This document shows, in pieces, positions 1 to 10,177 of a stretch of DNA of 64,000 nucleotides. Source of the stretch: Bufo bufo (Eukaryota; Chordata; Amphibia; Anura; Bufonidae). The position numbers were made by a program, and so were the translations under genes. The stretch spans positions 512,103,565-512,167,564 of the forward strand of contig NC_053390.1 in the NCBI RefSeq assembly GCF_905171765.1, written 5' to 3'. Positions within the stretch are counted from its first letter, which is position 1. Each line of letters opens with the position of its first letter. The notes under the pieces are model-generated. The model had not been told where the DNA came from. It searched no databases and worked only from the letters and a program-made list of their open reading frames with translations.

Positions 1-2
1 CG

Positions 3-245
3 GTGCTGAAAATGTCTATAATGTATGAAGAAGGCAAGACTTTCTTCCTGGTGGACTGCAATGGCCATGGCCTTGAGGAAAGATCCTGGGAGCCCATGGA
101 GAATATAGATGCCATGGTGCTTTTAAAGAGATTCCTGCCAAAATTTAGCATAAAGAAGGGCAGGCATAAGGGAGAAGGTACTCTTGTGCTGACAGTCTGG
201 GCCTGCTGCTGCTCTCCCGTGGGGAGACAGACGCTATGCTACTAA
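3..245 (+). pseudogene. Ty3/gypsy chromodomain fragment
   Basis: An 80-codon open frame whose first half reads like the C-terminal chromodomain of a vertebrate chromovirus Pol. It has the pattern FLVD-x-NGHG-x-EERSWEP followed by a short helix (residues about 14-46), matching the LVDW-x-GYG-PEERSWVPA pattern of that family. The canonical aromatic Trp after LVD is replaced by Cys and the usual GYG is GHG, so it looks decayed. Nothing upstream is visible because the window begins here. The second half of the frame is probably read-through into old LTR sequence. A host chromodomain gene is less likely, because the match is to the retroelement form and no exon structure is seen. Confidence 0.6.
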
Positions 246-1475
246 CCCTGTCTTTATTGCCATGTTGTTGTCCTGACTTTCCTACTGACAGCGCTCCCAG
301 CGGCATCTTTCATAGTGTGTGCATGCTGCTGACTATGCATAATCTGTTAGGCCTCCTGACCCGTCACCTGTTCTATAGGGCCATTTGGACATGTGCATGT
401 CCAAATGTTTCCTCAGCCAATGGAGGAAGGGAGATGGAGTAAGGGTCCTTATGAAGTCTATGACAGCTAAAAGCTGAGAGTCAGTGTGTGTTGGGCAGCA
501 GCAGATGCCTGCAGAGGAGGAAGCCAAGTTAGGAAGTCCTGTGCAGGAGAGTAAAACAGACAGATGGGATGCCAACAATGGAGGCACATCAGCAGTGGTG
601 CAGAAGAACAGAACAGCAAGGCAAAGTAACAACCATATTTAATAATCTTCTCAGTAACAGAATAGAAACTGTAATTTGTCAACTAGTTCTTCCAATAAGA
701 AGCTCACTGTTTATTGTCAGGTACTGTTTTAAAAAGAAGTAGATCAGATTTTGATTGGATAGAACAGTAGAGGATGTTGAGTTTTTGTCATGATCAAAAA
801 ATAATGAAAATCTAATAGAAAAGAATAAATTGAAGTGTTAACAGAGCCTCGAATTTTGTTCGTCTGGAAAATAACCTTGTAGATACTTCATTGTACAGTA
901 CAAATACAATAAATACTCTATACTGTATATTCAATTTTAGTCAGCTGATCTCCTGATTTTTATCAGAACTCGCACAACCTAATATCTGTTGGGTCTGGCA
1001 GGCATTTGCAGCCTTGGGCAGCAGAGGTCCAAAAAGTCAGATGTTTCTCCTAGAGACAAGAGGCATCTTCCTATGCCCCCTTACAATATTTTACACATTC
1101 AGCTAACAGCTATCTCATGGGGGTGACAGGGATATAAACATTTTTTTGTTGCATTTTGGTTATGTTATCATTTTATTGTAGAAACTTTGTGGTGGCCAAA
1201 TCAGTCTGACGGTGAGGCTTGTTTGATCTGTATGACATCAGCAGTATATGGAGGTACAGTATAGAAGGGCACTATATACTTCTATGGTTGCCATATTATG
1301 GCTTTGTACAATTTAGAGGCAGTACAAGCTGTAATGCAGTAGTATGAATGAGTCCAGGTTCATACGTTATATATCATGAGGTTTGTATTAAACATGAGAA
1401 TAAATCACTGAAGCATTTAGTTGAAATCTTCACCTAAATGTTTCCTCCCAGCTATAAAGTGTATGGGGGCAGTAC
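246..1475. other. No gene recognised
   Basis: AT-rich DNA with only short open frames. I recognise no coding region, RNA gene or intact repeat. The beginning may contain degraded LTR of the element at the window start. Confidence 0.5.
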
Positions 1476-1490
1476 CTTTTACACATACAG

Positions 1491-2497
1491 GAAAAAAGGC
1501 CCCCCCCTGCGCTCCTGTTGTTTAACCGGGCAGATCTACCTGGATAGGGGGATCCCGCTGCTTACTGTCTAGTGAGGAGCTATTGTTCTCCTCAGAATAG
1601 TATAAAGAGAGAGGGGTATGTCACCCGTAGGTGATATAGGACAGATAGCGCTGGAGTGCACGGTCAAGACAGCTAATCTCGTAAGTGGTAATGCCGGTCA
1701 GTGCTGGCCTGATGCAATATATATATTAATATATTTGTATATATTAGTTAGCATTTGGGCAAAAACAAAACAAAACTGAGAACTGGCATGGATAATAATA
1801 GCAGTGTTGCTACCTTATTATTCATCTGAGGTTGGTCCTTCAATTGGTGATTCGATGTGGTGATCGATATGGATTGGTTGCTGTAAGGTTCTTGTAGTGG
1901 TCCTGTTCGTTTTAAATCGCGGCGTCTTCCTGGCTCACCTCCTAGCAGCAGCGCGGCCCCGGCCGGAAGCACGCGCAGCGCGAGGGAGCTTGTTGGTCTG
2001 TTGCCCGGGAAACCGCTGGTGGTGACGTCACCGTTTAGAGTACAGGAGCCTCCGTAGGACAAAAGACTACCTACGCGTTTCAGAGCCTGTCGGGCTCCCG
2101 GGCAACAGACCAACAAGCTCCCTCGCGCTGCGCGTGCTTCCGGCCGGGGCTGCGCTGCTGCTAGGAGGTGAGCCAGGAGGACGCCGCGATTTAAACGAAC
2201 AGGACCACTACAAGAACTTTACAGCAACCAATCCATATCGATCACCACATCGAATCACCAATTGAAGGACCAACCTCGGATGAATAATAAGGTAGCGACA
2301 CTGCTATTATTATCCATGCCAGTTCTCAGTTTTGTTTTGTTTTTGCCCAAACGTTAACTAATATATACAAATATATTAATATATATATTGCATCAGGCCA
2401 GCACTGACCGGCATTACCACTTACGGGATTAGCTGTCTTGACCGTGCACTCCAGCGCTATCTGTCCTATATCACCTACGGGTGACATACCTTTCTCT
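1491..2497. mobile_element. Foldback insertion FB1 with 14-15 bp TSD
   Basis: A 1.0 kb insertion flanked by the direct repeat cttttacacatacag at 1476-1490 and 2498-2512. Two arms of about 410 bp, roughly 1603-2012 and 2095-2497, are near-perfect reverse complements around an 80-bp spacer. The 112 bp at the left end (1491-1602) is outside the palindrome. It has no coding capacity; the open frame across 1748-2116 is a by-product of the palindrome. The target duplication is too long for the usual DNA transposons and fits target-primed insertion. A truncated Penelope-like element with inverted terminal repeats is the best guess, without protein evidence. Confidence 0.7.
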
Positions 2498-2512
2498 CTT
2501 TTACACATACAG

Positions 2513-2981
2513 TCTTAGTTTTTATCGGACAGCGCTGCTTTGAATCCTCAGGAAGTGTTCCTTTTTAGGTTAGGTTCATATGCACCTTCAGACATAGGAA
2601 AACATCGATATGCACACCAATCGCCCTCCTTCTCAGTGAGCCACTCAGTGACTCATCAAAGAGGTCGCACAGATAGTGAAGTACCATGGGCAAGGGTCAA
2701 ATTGTATAGGGTTTATTATACTCACAGATGTAATCAAGTTTAAAACATATCATTAAAACACTGGATAGCCCTTGTGTTCCTGCTATCCAGGAAAGTAAAA
2801 ACTTATGTGTCTTGGAATGTGCAATGTAAAAACTTTTTAAAGAGTTTTTTTGTGCTAAAGTAGTAAAACTTGTAAAAATGTATATATTTGGTATCACAGT
2901 AATCATACTGACCTGGAAGGTAAGGTTATCATATTATTCATGTGATAAAGTTAATTTTGCAAAATTTTCAATGTACACAGG
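2513..2981. repeat. Unclassified old repeat sequence
   Basis: No gene seen. The stretch around 2870-2975 (a TTTGGTATCACAGTAATCAT-type core and following bases) closely resembles 15958-16060, so it is a remnant of a dispersed repeat. Confidence 0.4.
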
Positions 2982-3330
2982 ACCAACGCCAGGTGTCATG
3001 ATGTGGGGCATCATTAGTTACCATGCCCATTCCCATCTGGTATTTGTGGAGGGAACATTGACTAGACTTCTGTATGTCCAGGACATTGTGAAACAAGTCC
3101 TACTTGCTTTTTTTATTTTTATTCAGGAGACATGGTGTTCCAACAAAATAAGGCTTGCCCACACACTGCTTACCCCACACAACTTTCTCTTCAGGGTATA
3201 CAGCAGCTCTCCTAGTCAGCTTGCTTGCCAGATTTCTCCACTATTGAGAATTGGATGGGGCTATGGATCTCCCATGCACAGCAGCCAACACCCTTCTTGG
3301 CGGAACTACTTGTGCAAGGTGAAAGAGCTT
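2982..3330 (+). pseudogene. Tc1/mariner transposase remnant
   Basis: Translation in shifting frames gives the order expected for the catalytic half of a Tc1 transposase: a VMMWG-x-ISY motif near 2997, a SHLVF-x-EG segment, a QQNKACPHTA-like piece near 3138 that corresponds to the family's FQQDNARPHTA catalytic motif, and a decayed PACQISP segment corresponding to WPARSPDLSP. The acidic residue of the QQDN motif is lost and frameshifts interrupt the reading. It has no terminal repeats in view and is an inactive fragment. The long frame covering 2878-3798 combines this remnant with the next MITE and is not a gene. Confidence 0.6.
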
Positions 3331-3397
3331 GAAATGACCATTACCATGTCAGAGTGGCAGCCTGTATCACAGCAAGGGGAGCTGCCACCCAGTATTA

Positions 3398-3724
3398 GGG
3401 CTCATTCACACAAACGTGTGAAGCCCGTGCTGTGGACCGCAAATTGCGGTCCGCAATGCACGGGCACTGTCCGTGGGGCAGGCGCATGGGAAACGCAGAC
3501 CCATTCACTTGAGCAAGTTCTATCTTTTTGCGGTGCGGAAGCACGGAACGGAACCCCAGAAAGCACTCCGTTGTGCTTCAGTAGTGTTCCGTTCTTCCAT
3601 TCCGAAATGAATGGATCCGTATCCGTGATGCGGAATGGCCACGGAACAGTGCCCGTGTATAGCGGATCCGCAAATGTGGTCCGCAATATGGCAACGGGCA
3701 TCACACGTTCGTGTGAACGAGCCC
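3398..3724. mobile_element. TWA-target foldback MITE (M1)
   Basis: A 327-bp palindromic element with termini GGGCTCATTCACAC and the matching inverse, flanked on both sides by TTA (3395-3397 and 3725-3727). The arms continue inward as GC-rich imperfect complements containing GGATCCG-like blocks. A TWA target with GGGC termini suggests PIF/Harbinger, but no transposase is present to prove it. The element at 20866-21229 is a second copy of the same family. Confidence 0.65.
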
Positions 3725-3727
3725 TTA

Positions 3728-4366
3728 GTGTGACCCTGCTTCAACACATACCCTTCTGCAGAACCCAAAATAAAGGGTCCACCACCTTAGTCGTGTGATC
3801 ATTGACCAAACACCACTAGCAGTCAGTCTCAGCTCAATTGCTATCTAGTGTTTAGGTGTTCTTTTGTCATTTTCCAGTAGTGTAATACGGATAATGCATT
3901 CCAGAGAACTGGTGCAGCTCGAGAGATGTCTTGGAGATATAAGTGGGAGGTTCAGATTATGGAGGGGGTTAGTCATAATCATTGGCTGAACTGAGAGCAT
4001 GTGTAAGAGGGTAGACAGAGGTAAGAGAGGTGATATACTGTGGTGCAGCACTGTGGCAAGCTTTGTGGGTGAGTAGTTTAGCACCTTTTTCTGGCTGTCA
4101 CTAAGGAGCCTTAGGCTAGGTTGTCACTGTTTTACAGCAGCTTAGTCTAAGCACTGCATGGATCTCCTGTGCTGCGAAGAGCAGAAGCTCAGCTCTTGTG
4201 ACAGCTCAGATAGGCAGAATCAACGTTTAACCTCTAAGGTGCTGCAGACAATATCATGGTTTCAAAGGGAGGGAGCGCCCCCTGTCAGCCATTGGCACTG
4301 CTGTAAATGAGATTGTGGGGTTCATATGTCTTCACAGGGCAGTCTAGGATCCTCTGTGTATGCCTA
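3728..4366. other. No gene recognised
   Basis: No coding region is supported. The segment 3895-4085 (purine-rich, GAGAGATGTCTTGGAGATA-like text) has the look of a dispersed repeat, but I cannot name its family. Confidence 0.4.
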
Positions 4367-4370
4367 TTAA

Positions 4371-4632
4371 CCGCCTCCAGACCGCCTAACGCAGGATTGC
4401 GTTCCGGAGGCGGTCGATTCATTCCTCCTAGACGCATATACGCGTCATCTTGCGGGACGCGAGATTTCCTGTGAACGCGCGCACACAGGAGCGCGCGTTC
4501 ACAGGAACTGCAGGTAAGCGAGTGGATCTACAGCCTGCCAGCGGCGATCATTCGCTGGCAGGCTGTAGATCCGATTTTTTTACCCCTGAAAGGTATATTA
4601 GACGCTGTTTTGATAACAGCGTCTAATATACC
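4371..4632. repeat. Serial hairpins at left end, copy 1
   Basis: Four successive self-complementary segments: 4371-4413, which includes the terminus itself; 4467-4506, with arms reading TCCTGTGAACGCGCGC; 4525-4571, with arms around CAGCCTGCCAGC; and 4591-4632, with arms AGGTATATTAGACGCTG. The same order occurs in copies 2 and 3. Confidence 0.8.
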
Positions 4633-4689
4633 TGCTACCTGGTCCTCTGGTGGTCCCTTTTGCTTGGATCCATGGATCCGCGGATCCGC

Positions 4690-4990
4690 AAAACACATAC
4701 GGATGTCTGAATGCAGCCTTACAGGGGGGTGATCACCCCATATAGACTCCCTGATCACCCCCCTGTCATTGATCACCCCCCTGTCATTGATCACCCCCCT
4801 GTAAGGCTGCATTCAGACGCCCGTATGTGTTTTGCGGATCCGCGGATCCGCAAAACACGGACACTGCGGATCCGCAAAACACGGACACCGGCAATGTGCT
4901 TTCCGCATTTTGCGGATCCGCACATTGCCAGAACTATATAGAAAATGCCTTTTCTTGTCCGCAAATGCGGACAAGAATAGGACATGTTCT
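4690..4990. repeat. MITE-derived GC-rich insert with proto-satellite
   Basis: Holds one loosely formed unit of the arrangement that is amplified 17-fold in copy 2: ACGGATGTCTGAATGCAGCC, then repeated GATCACCCCCCTGTCATT, then GGCTGCATTCAGACGCCCGT. It is followed by repeated GCGGATCCGCAAAACAC blocks and an inverted pair TTCTTGTCCGCAAATGCGG / ATGCGGACAAGAA. The MITE at about 59744-60005 has the same blocks. Confidence 0.55.
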
Positions 4991-5478
4991 ATAGGCTCTA
5001 CAAAAAACGCAGTGTTCGCCCGATCAGGCCTGATCTTGTGCGCACACTTGCGTTCAGTCCGCCCCACCGCAGTGACAGAAATTTATTTTTTTGCAAAAAC
5101 ACCGTAAAGATCACTTTTGAGGGGCATGGCGAGTTCATAGAAGATTTTTTATTTTTTTTGTCACAAGTTAGCAGAAATTGATTTTTTTTAAATTGTTTTT
5201 TCTTACAAAGTGTCATATTCCACTAACTTGTGACAAAAAATAAAATCTCACATGAACTCACCATACCCCTCACGGAATCCAAATGCGTAAAATTTTTTAG
5301 ACATTTATATTCCAGACTTCTTCTCACTCTTTAGGGCCCCTAAAATGCCAGGGCAGTATAAATACCCCACATGTGATCCCATTTTGGAAAGAAGACACCC
5401 CAAGGTTTTTCGTGAGGGGCATGGCGAGTTTATGTAAAAAAAATTTTTTTGTCACAAGTTAGTGGAATATGAGACTTT

Positions 5479-6674
5479 AACAAAATCACTGAATTGCAGT
5501 GGCCAATATGGGGGAACTGCTCAAACCCCAAAAACTGTAGCGTGTTTCTCATTGGGCGAGCAGTCCCACCGCATGTGAACCACAGAAATATCGTGGCAGA
5601 TATGGGGGAGCTGCTCAAACCCCAAACACTGTAGCGTGTTTCTCATTGGGGGAGCAGTCCCACCGCATGTGGACCGCAGCAAACGACCATCCCGAGCAAT
5701 TAATGCGTACAAAGGAGGACGCCAGTGCGGTCCACATGCACCACTGTAGCGTGTTTCTCATTGGGGGAGCAGATTACATCACCTTCAGACCTTGTTCACA
5801 CCATAGTTAGCGTAGTGGTAGGACCCCGTGCCATGCTGAGTGACCGTGACGTGGTGCATGATGGGCTCCGATATTTTCCTGACAGGAATATATTGGCGAA
5901 AGTCTCAGCTTTTAATATCTGCTTGTATGACCAGCTAGTATAGTCAGTGGCATATCCTTTTGGTGCATTCTTTTCAGTGATTTATATAATTGTATTTTCA
6001 TCCGCACAATGCTCTGGTCTGTGTAGGATGCTTTTGTGGTGCATGTGGACCGCGCTGGCGTCCTCCTTTGTACGCATTAATTGCTCGGGATGGTCGTTTG
6101 CTGCGGTCCACATGCGGTGGGACTGCTCCTCCAATGAGAAACACACTACAGTGTTTGGGGTTTGAGCAGCTCCCCCATATCTGCCACGATATTTCTGTGG
6201 TTCACATGCGGTGGGAGTGCTCGCCCAATGAGAAACACGCTACAGTGTTTGGGGTTTGAGCAGTTCCCCCATATTGGCCACTGCAATTCAGTGATTTTGT
6301 TTTATATGTATTGAATGTGCCTTCATCTGGCAATTGAACATTCCTTTGCACCTGGAATCCTCCATCACACGGTCTGATATGGGTGTGGCTTACAGTCTTG
6401 CTTTGTTCACATTGCACTGGCTGTCCTGCTAGGCGGTTGTGTGGAAGTTTGGCTGTGAGCTGGATTACATCACCTTCAGACCTTGTTCACACCATAGTTA
6501 GCGTAGTGGTAGGACCCCGTGCCATGCTGAGTGACCGTGACGTGGTGCATGATGGGCTCCGATATTTTCCTGACAGGAATATATTGGCGAAAGTCTCAGC
6601 TTTTAATATCTGCTTGTATGACCAGCTAGTATAGTCAGTGGCATATCCTTTTGGTGCATTCTTTTCAGTGATTT
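5479..6674. mobile_element. Foldback insertion FB2 with 14-bp TSD
   Basis: A 1.2 kb insertion flanked by gaatatgagacttt at 5465-5478 and 6675-6688. The uninterrupted target is present elsewhere in the family, for example near 8157-8180. Internally, about 5479-5750 and 6035-6305 are inverted copies of each other, and about 5771-5981 is repeated directly at 6462-6674. Each inverted arm itself holds two related sub-blocks containing CAAACACTGTAGCGTGTTTC. No protein is encoded. The combination of inverted and direct copies and a 14-bp duplication recalls truncated Penelope-like elements; this is inference. Confidence 0.7.
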
Positions 6675-6689
6675 GAATATGAGACTTTG

Positions 6690-8440
6690 TAAGAGAAAAA
6701 AAAAATGTAAAAAAAAAATCATGTGCCAAAAAACATATATTCTAGGAACTCGCCATGCCCCTCACGGAATACCTTGGGGTGTCTTCTTTCCAAAATGGGG
6801 TCACTTGTGGGGTATTTATACTGCCCTGGCATTTTAGGGGACCTAAAGCGTGAGAAGTAGTTTGGAATCCAAATGCGTAAAAAATGCCCTGTGAAATCGT
6901 AAAGATTCTCATTGGAATTTGGGCCCCTTTGTGCACCTAGGCTGCAAAAAAGTGTCACACATCTGGTATTGCCGTACTCAGGAGAAGTAGGGCAATGTGT
7001 TTTGGGGTGTATTTTTACATATACCCATGCTGGGTGAGAGAAATATCTCTGTAAATGACAACTTAAAAATTTTTTTTATACAAAGTTGTCAATTTACAGA
7101 GATATTCCTCTCACCCAGCATGGGTATATGTAAAAATACACCCCAAAACACATTTTCCTACTTCTCCTGAGTACGGCGATACCACATGTGTGACACTTTT
7201 TTGCAGCCTAGGTGCGTAAAGGGGCCGAAAGTCCAACGAGTACCTTTAGGCTTTACAGGGTTGCTCACAATTTAGCCCCGCCCAAAATGCCAGAACCGTA
7301 AACGCACCCCACAAATGACCCCATTTCGGAAAGTAGACACCCCAAGGTATTTTCTGAGGGGCATATTGAGTCCATGAAAGATTGAACTTTTTGTCACAAG
7401 TTAGCGGAAAGGGAGACTTTGTGAGAAGAAAATAATAATCAATTTCCGCTAATTTGTGCCAAAAAAAAAACTTCTATGAACTCGCCATGCCCCTCACGGA
7501 ATGCCTTGGGTTGTCTTCTTTCCAAAATGGGGTCACTTGTGGGGTATTTATACTGCCCTGGCATTTTAGGGGCCCTAAAGCGTGAGAAGAAGTCTGGAAT
7601 CCAAAAGCCTAAAAATGCCCTCCTAAAAGGTACTCATTGGAATTTGGGCCCCTTTGCGCACCTAGGCTGCAAAAAAGTGTCACACATGTGGTATCGCCGT
7701 ACTCAGGAGAAGTTGGGAAATGTGTTTTGGGGTGTCTTTTTACATATACCCATGCTGGGTGAGCGAAATATCTCTCTACAATGACAACTTTGTATAAAAA
7801 ATGTGAAAAGTTGACTTTTAGAGATATTTCTCTCACCCAGCATGGGCATATGTAAAAATACACCCCAAAACACATTGCCCTACTTCTTCTGAGTACGGCG
7901 ATACCACATGTGTGACACCTTTTTTGCAGCCTAGGTGCCCAAAGGGTCCCAAATTCTAAAGAGCACCTTTAGGATTTCACAGGGTATTTTTTAGGCATTT
8001 GGATTCCAGACTTCTTCTCACGCTTTAAGTCCCCTAAAATGCCAGGGCAGTATAAATACCACATAAGTGACCCCATTTTGGAAAGAAGACACACCAAGGT
8101 ATTTCGTGATGGGCATAGTGAGTTCATGGAAGTTTTTATTTTTTGCCACAAGTTAGTGGAATATGAGACTTTGTAAGAAAAAATAAAAATAAAAAAAATC
8201 ATAATTTTCCGCTAACTTGTGACAAAAAATAAAAACTTCTATGAACTCACTATGCCCATCATCGAATACCTTAGGGTGTCTACTTTCCGAAATGGGGTCA
8301 TTTGTGGGGTGTTTTTACTGTCTGGGCATTGTAGAACCTCAGGAAACATGACAGGTGCTCAGAAAGTCAGAGCTGCTTCAAAATGCGGAAATTCACATTT
8401 TTGTACCATAGTTTGTAAACGCTATAACTTTTGCGCAAAC
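6690..8440. repeat. Alternating inverted modules, copy 1
   Basis: Modules of about 350 bp alternate in orientation: forward near 6736-7060, reverse 7080-7400, forward 7470-7790, reverse 7805-8170, forward 8225-8440. The core text is CCAAAATGGGGTCAC, ACTGCCCTGGCATTTTAGGGG, GGCTGCAAAAAAGTGTCACA and CCCATGCTGGGTGAG. Short open frames appear in both directions because of the symmetry and are not genes. Confidence 0.7.
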
Positions 8441-8797
8441 CAATAAATATACACTTATTGCATTTTTATTTATGAAAGACATGTAGAACAATAAATTTAG
8501 AGAAAAATTTATATAGAAATGTAGTTAAAAAAAAAAAATTACAACTGAAAGTGAAAAATTTCATTTTTTTGCAAAAAAATCGGTCAATTTTGATTAATAA
8601 CAAAAAAAGTAAAAATGTCAGCAGCAATGAAATACCACCAAATAAATGCTCTATTAGTGAGAAGAAAAGGAGGTAAAATTCATTTGGGTGGTAAGTTGTA
8701 TGACCGAGCAATAAACCGTGAAAGTAGTGTAGTGCAGAATTGTAAAAAGTTGTCTGGTCATTAAGGGGGTTTAAGCTAGGGGAGCTGAGGTGGTTAA

Positions 8798-9285
8798 GCT
8801 ATGAGGCATGGCCAAATAGGCTGCCTTTCAGTTTCTACTGATAGAATTATACAATGTGAGTAGTACAGTGTATTATGGAAGCGATCAGAGGATGTCAAAG
8901 TGAAAAAGTGTAAAATAAAGAATTAAATAAAGTTTTATTAAAAAATTAAAAAATAATAAACTCTCTCTATATTTGGTATTGTTGCATTTGTAACAACTCA
9001 AACTATACAATTATCATGTAATTAACCCCGCATGGTGAATGCTGTAAAAGAAAAAAAAAGTCTAAATTGCTTATTTTTTTTAAACTTGTTCAACAACAAA
9101 AGACTGAATAAAAAGCAATCAAAACGTGGTATTTATGTACCACCAAAATGAAGCCTACAAGTTGTCCTGCAAAAATCTCACACAGCTCTGTAGAAAGAGA
9201 ACTAAAAAAATTATGGGTCTTGGGATGCAAAATGCATAAAATGTTAAAAAAACAAACGGGTTTTATTATGCAGAAGTAGTAAAAC
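8798..9285. repeat. Old unclassified repeat remnant
   Basis: AT-rich sequence without coding capacity. Text such as TATTGTTGCATTTGTAACAACTC resembles the interior of common TTAA-type frog repeats, but no ends remain. Confidence 0.35.
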
Positions 9286-9289
9286 TTAA

Positions 9290-9775
9290 AGGGCTTCTGT
9301 CACCCCACTAAACCTTTTTTTTTTTTTGCTTACTTATAATCCCCACACTGCGATTTATGCCTACATCCTCAATGCGCCTGCGCCGATGATGTCACATCTA
9401 CACCCGGCGCAGGCGCATTGAGGATGGAGCGGCCGCCTCTCAGTGCGCCTGCGCCGATTGAAGACAGGTACGGCCGCGGAGCAGGCGCCAGATTTGAATG
9501 CTAACAGGCAGGGCCAGCAGAGAACGATTACGTTCCCTGGCCCTGTCAATCACAATGCGGAAGGGGCGTCTTTAGGATCGGAGGATGCGGCTGCTACCAG
9601 CAAGTAGCCGCCCTACTTGCTGGTAGCAAGGTAATTTGCATATTTTAAAAGCATGTTTTAAACAAAATCTACAGGACCAAAATTATTAATTTGATTATGT
9701 AGGCATAAATCACAGTGTGGGGATTATAAGTAAGCAAAAAAAAAAAAAAAGGTTTAGTGGGGTGACAGAAGCCCT
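9290..9775. mobile_element. TTAA-target foldback MITE (Kolobok-like)
   Basis: A 486-bp element between TTAA at 9286-9289 and 9776-9779. Its terminal inverted repeats start AGGGCTTCTGTCACCCCAC and extend about 80 bp inward through a T-tract and TAATCCCCACACTG. AGGG termini with TTAA duplications are typical of Kolobok non-autonomous elements; a piggyBac relation cannot be excluded. The right TTAA is also the left TTAA of the next piggyBac-like copy. Confidence 0.65.
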
Positions 9776-10177
9776 TTAACCACCTCCGGACCGCCGTACG
9801 CAGCGACGCGTCCTGGAGGTGGTTGATTGATTCCGCCTGGACACGCCGGCGCGTCATCTCGCGAGACGCGAGATTTCCTGTGAACGCGCGCACACAGGCG
9901 CGCGCGCTCACAGGAACGGAAGGTAAGAGAGTGGATCTCCAGCCTGCCAGCGGCGATCGTTCGCTGGCAGGCTGGAGATGTGATTTTTTTAACCCCTAAC
10001 AGGTATATTAGACGCTGTTTTGATAACAGCGTCTAATATACCTGCTACCTGGTCCTCTGGTGGTCCCTTTTGTTTGGATCGACCACGAGAGGACACAGAT
10101 AGCTCATCAATATGTAGCACCAAGCACCACACTACACTACACCCCCCCTGTCACTTATTAACCCCTTATTAGCCCCT

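Larger units (their letters stand above)
4371..8793. mobile_element. piggyBac-like non-autonomous copy 1
   Basis: A 4.4 kb element between TTAA at 4367-4370 and TTAA at 8794-8797. Its ends are CCGCCTC and GAGGTGG, equivalent to the ends of copy 3, which carries a piggyBac transposase. The left 0.7 kb matches copy 3: the same hairpin series, and a block at about 5005-5080 (ACGCAGTG-TTCGCCCGATCAGG, then CCCCACCGCAGTGACA) matches 22999-23080. The right part consists of the same alternating inverted modules. No transposase lies between, so this is an internal-deletion derivative. It carries MITE-derived sequence (4690-4990) and foldback insertion FB2. Strand is left open because terminal polarity is inferred only from copy 3. 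Confidence 0.8.

Noticed and set aside
2041..2095. Hammerhead-like GAAACGCGTAGG text in the FB1 spacer (minus strand).
   Set aside because: The core upstream reads CCGACAG and helix I does not pair, so it is too far from the consensus to call.
1748..2116. 122-aa open frame on the minus strand.
   Set aside because: Lies across the arm and spacer of foldback FB1.
2878..3798. 306-aa open frame on the plus strand.
   Set aside because: It joins a decayed Tc1 transposase remnant to a foldback MITE across two element boundaries.
5805..5835. tRNA A-box-like text (TTAGCGTAGTGGTAG) in FB2, suggesting a tRNA-derived SINE.
   Set aside because: No B-box at the expected distance in either direct copy and no cloverleaf.
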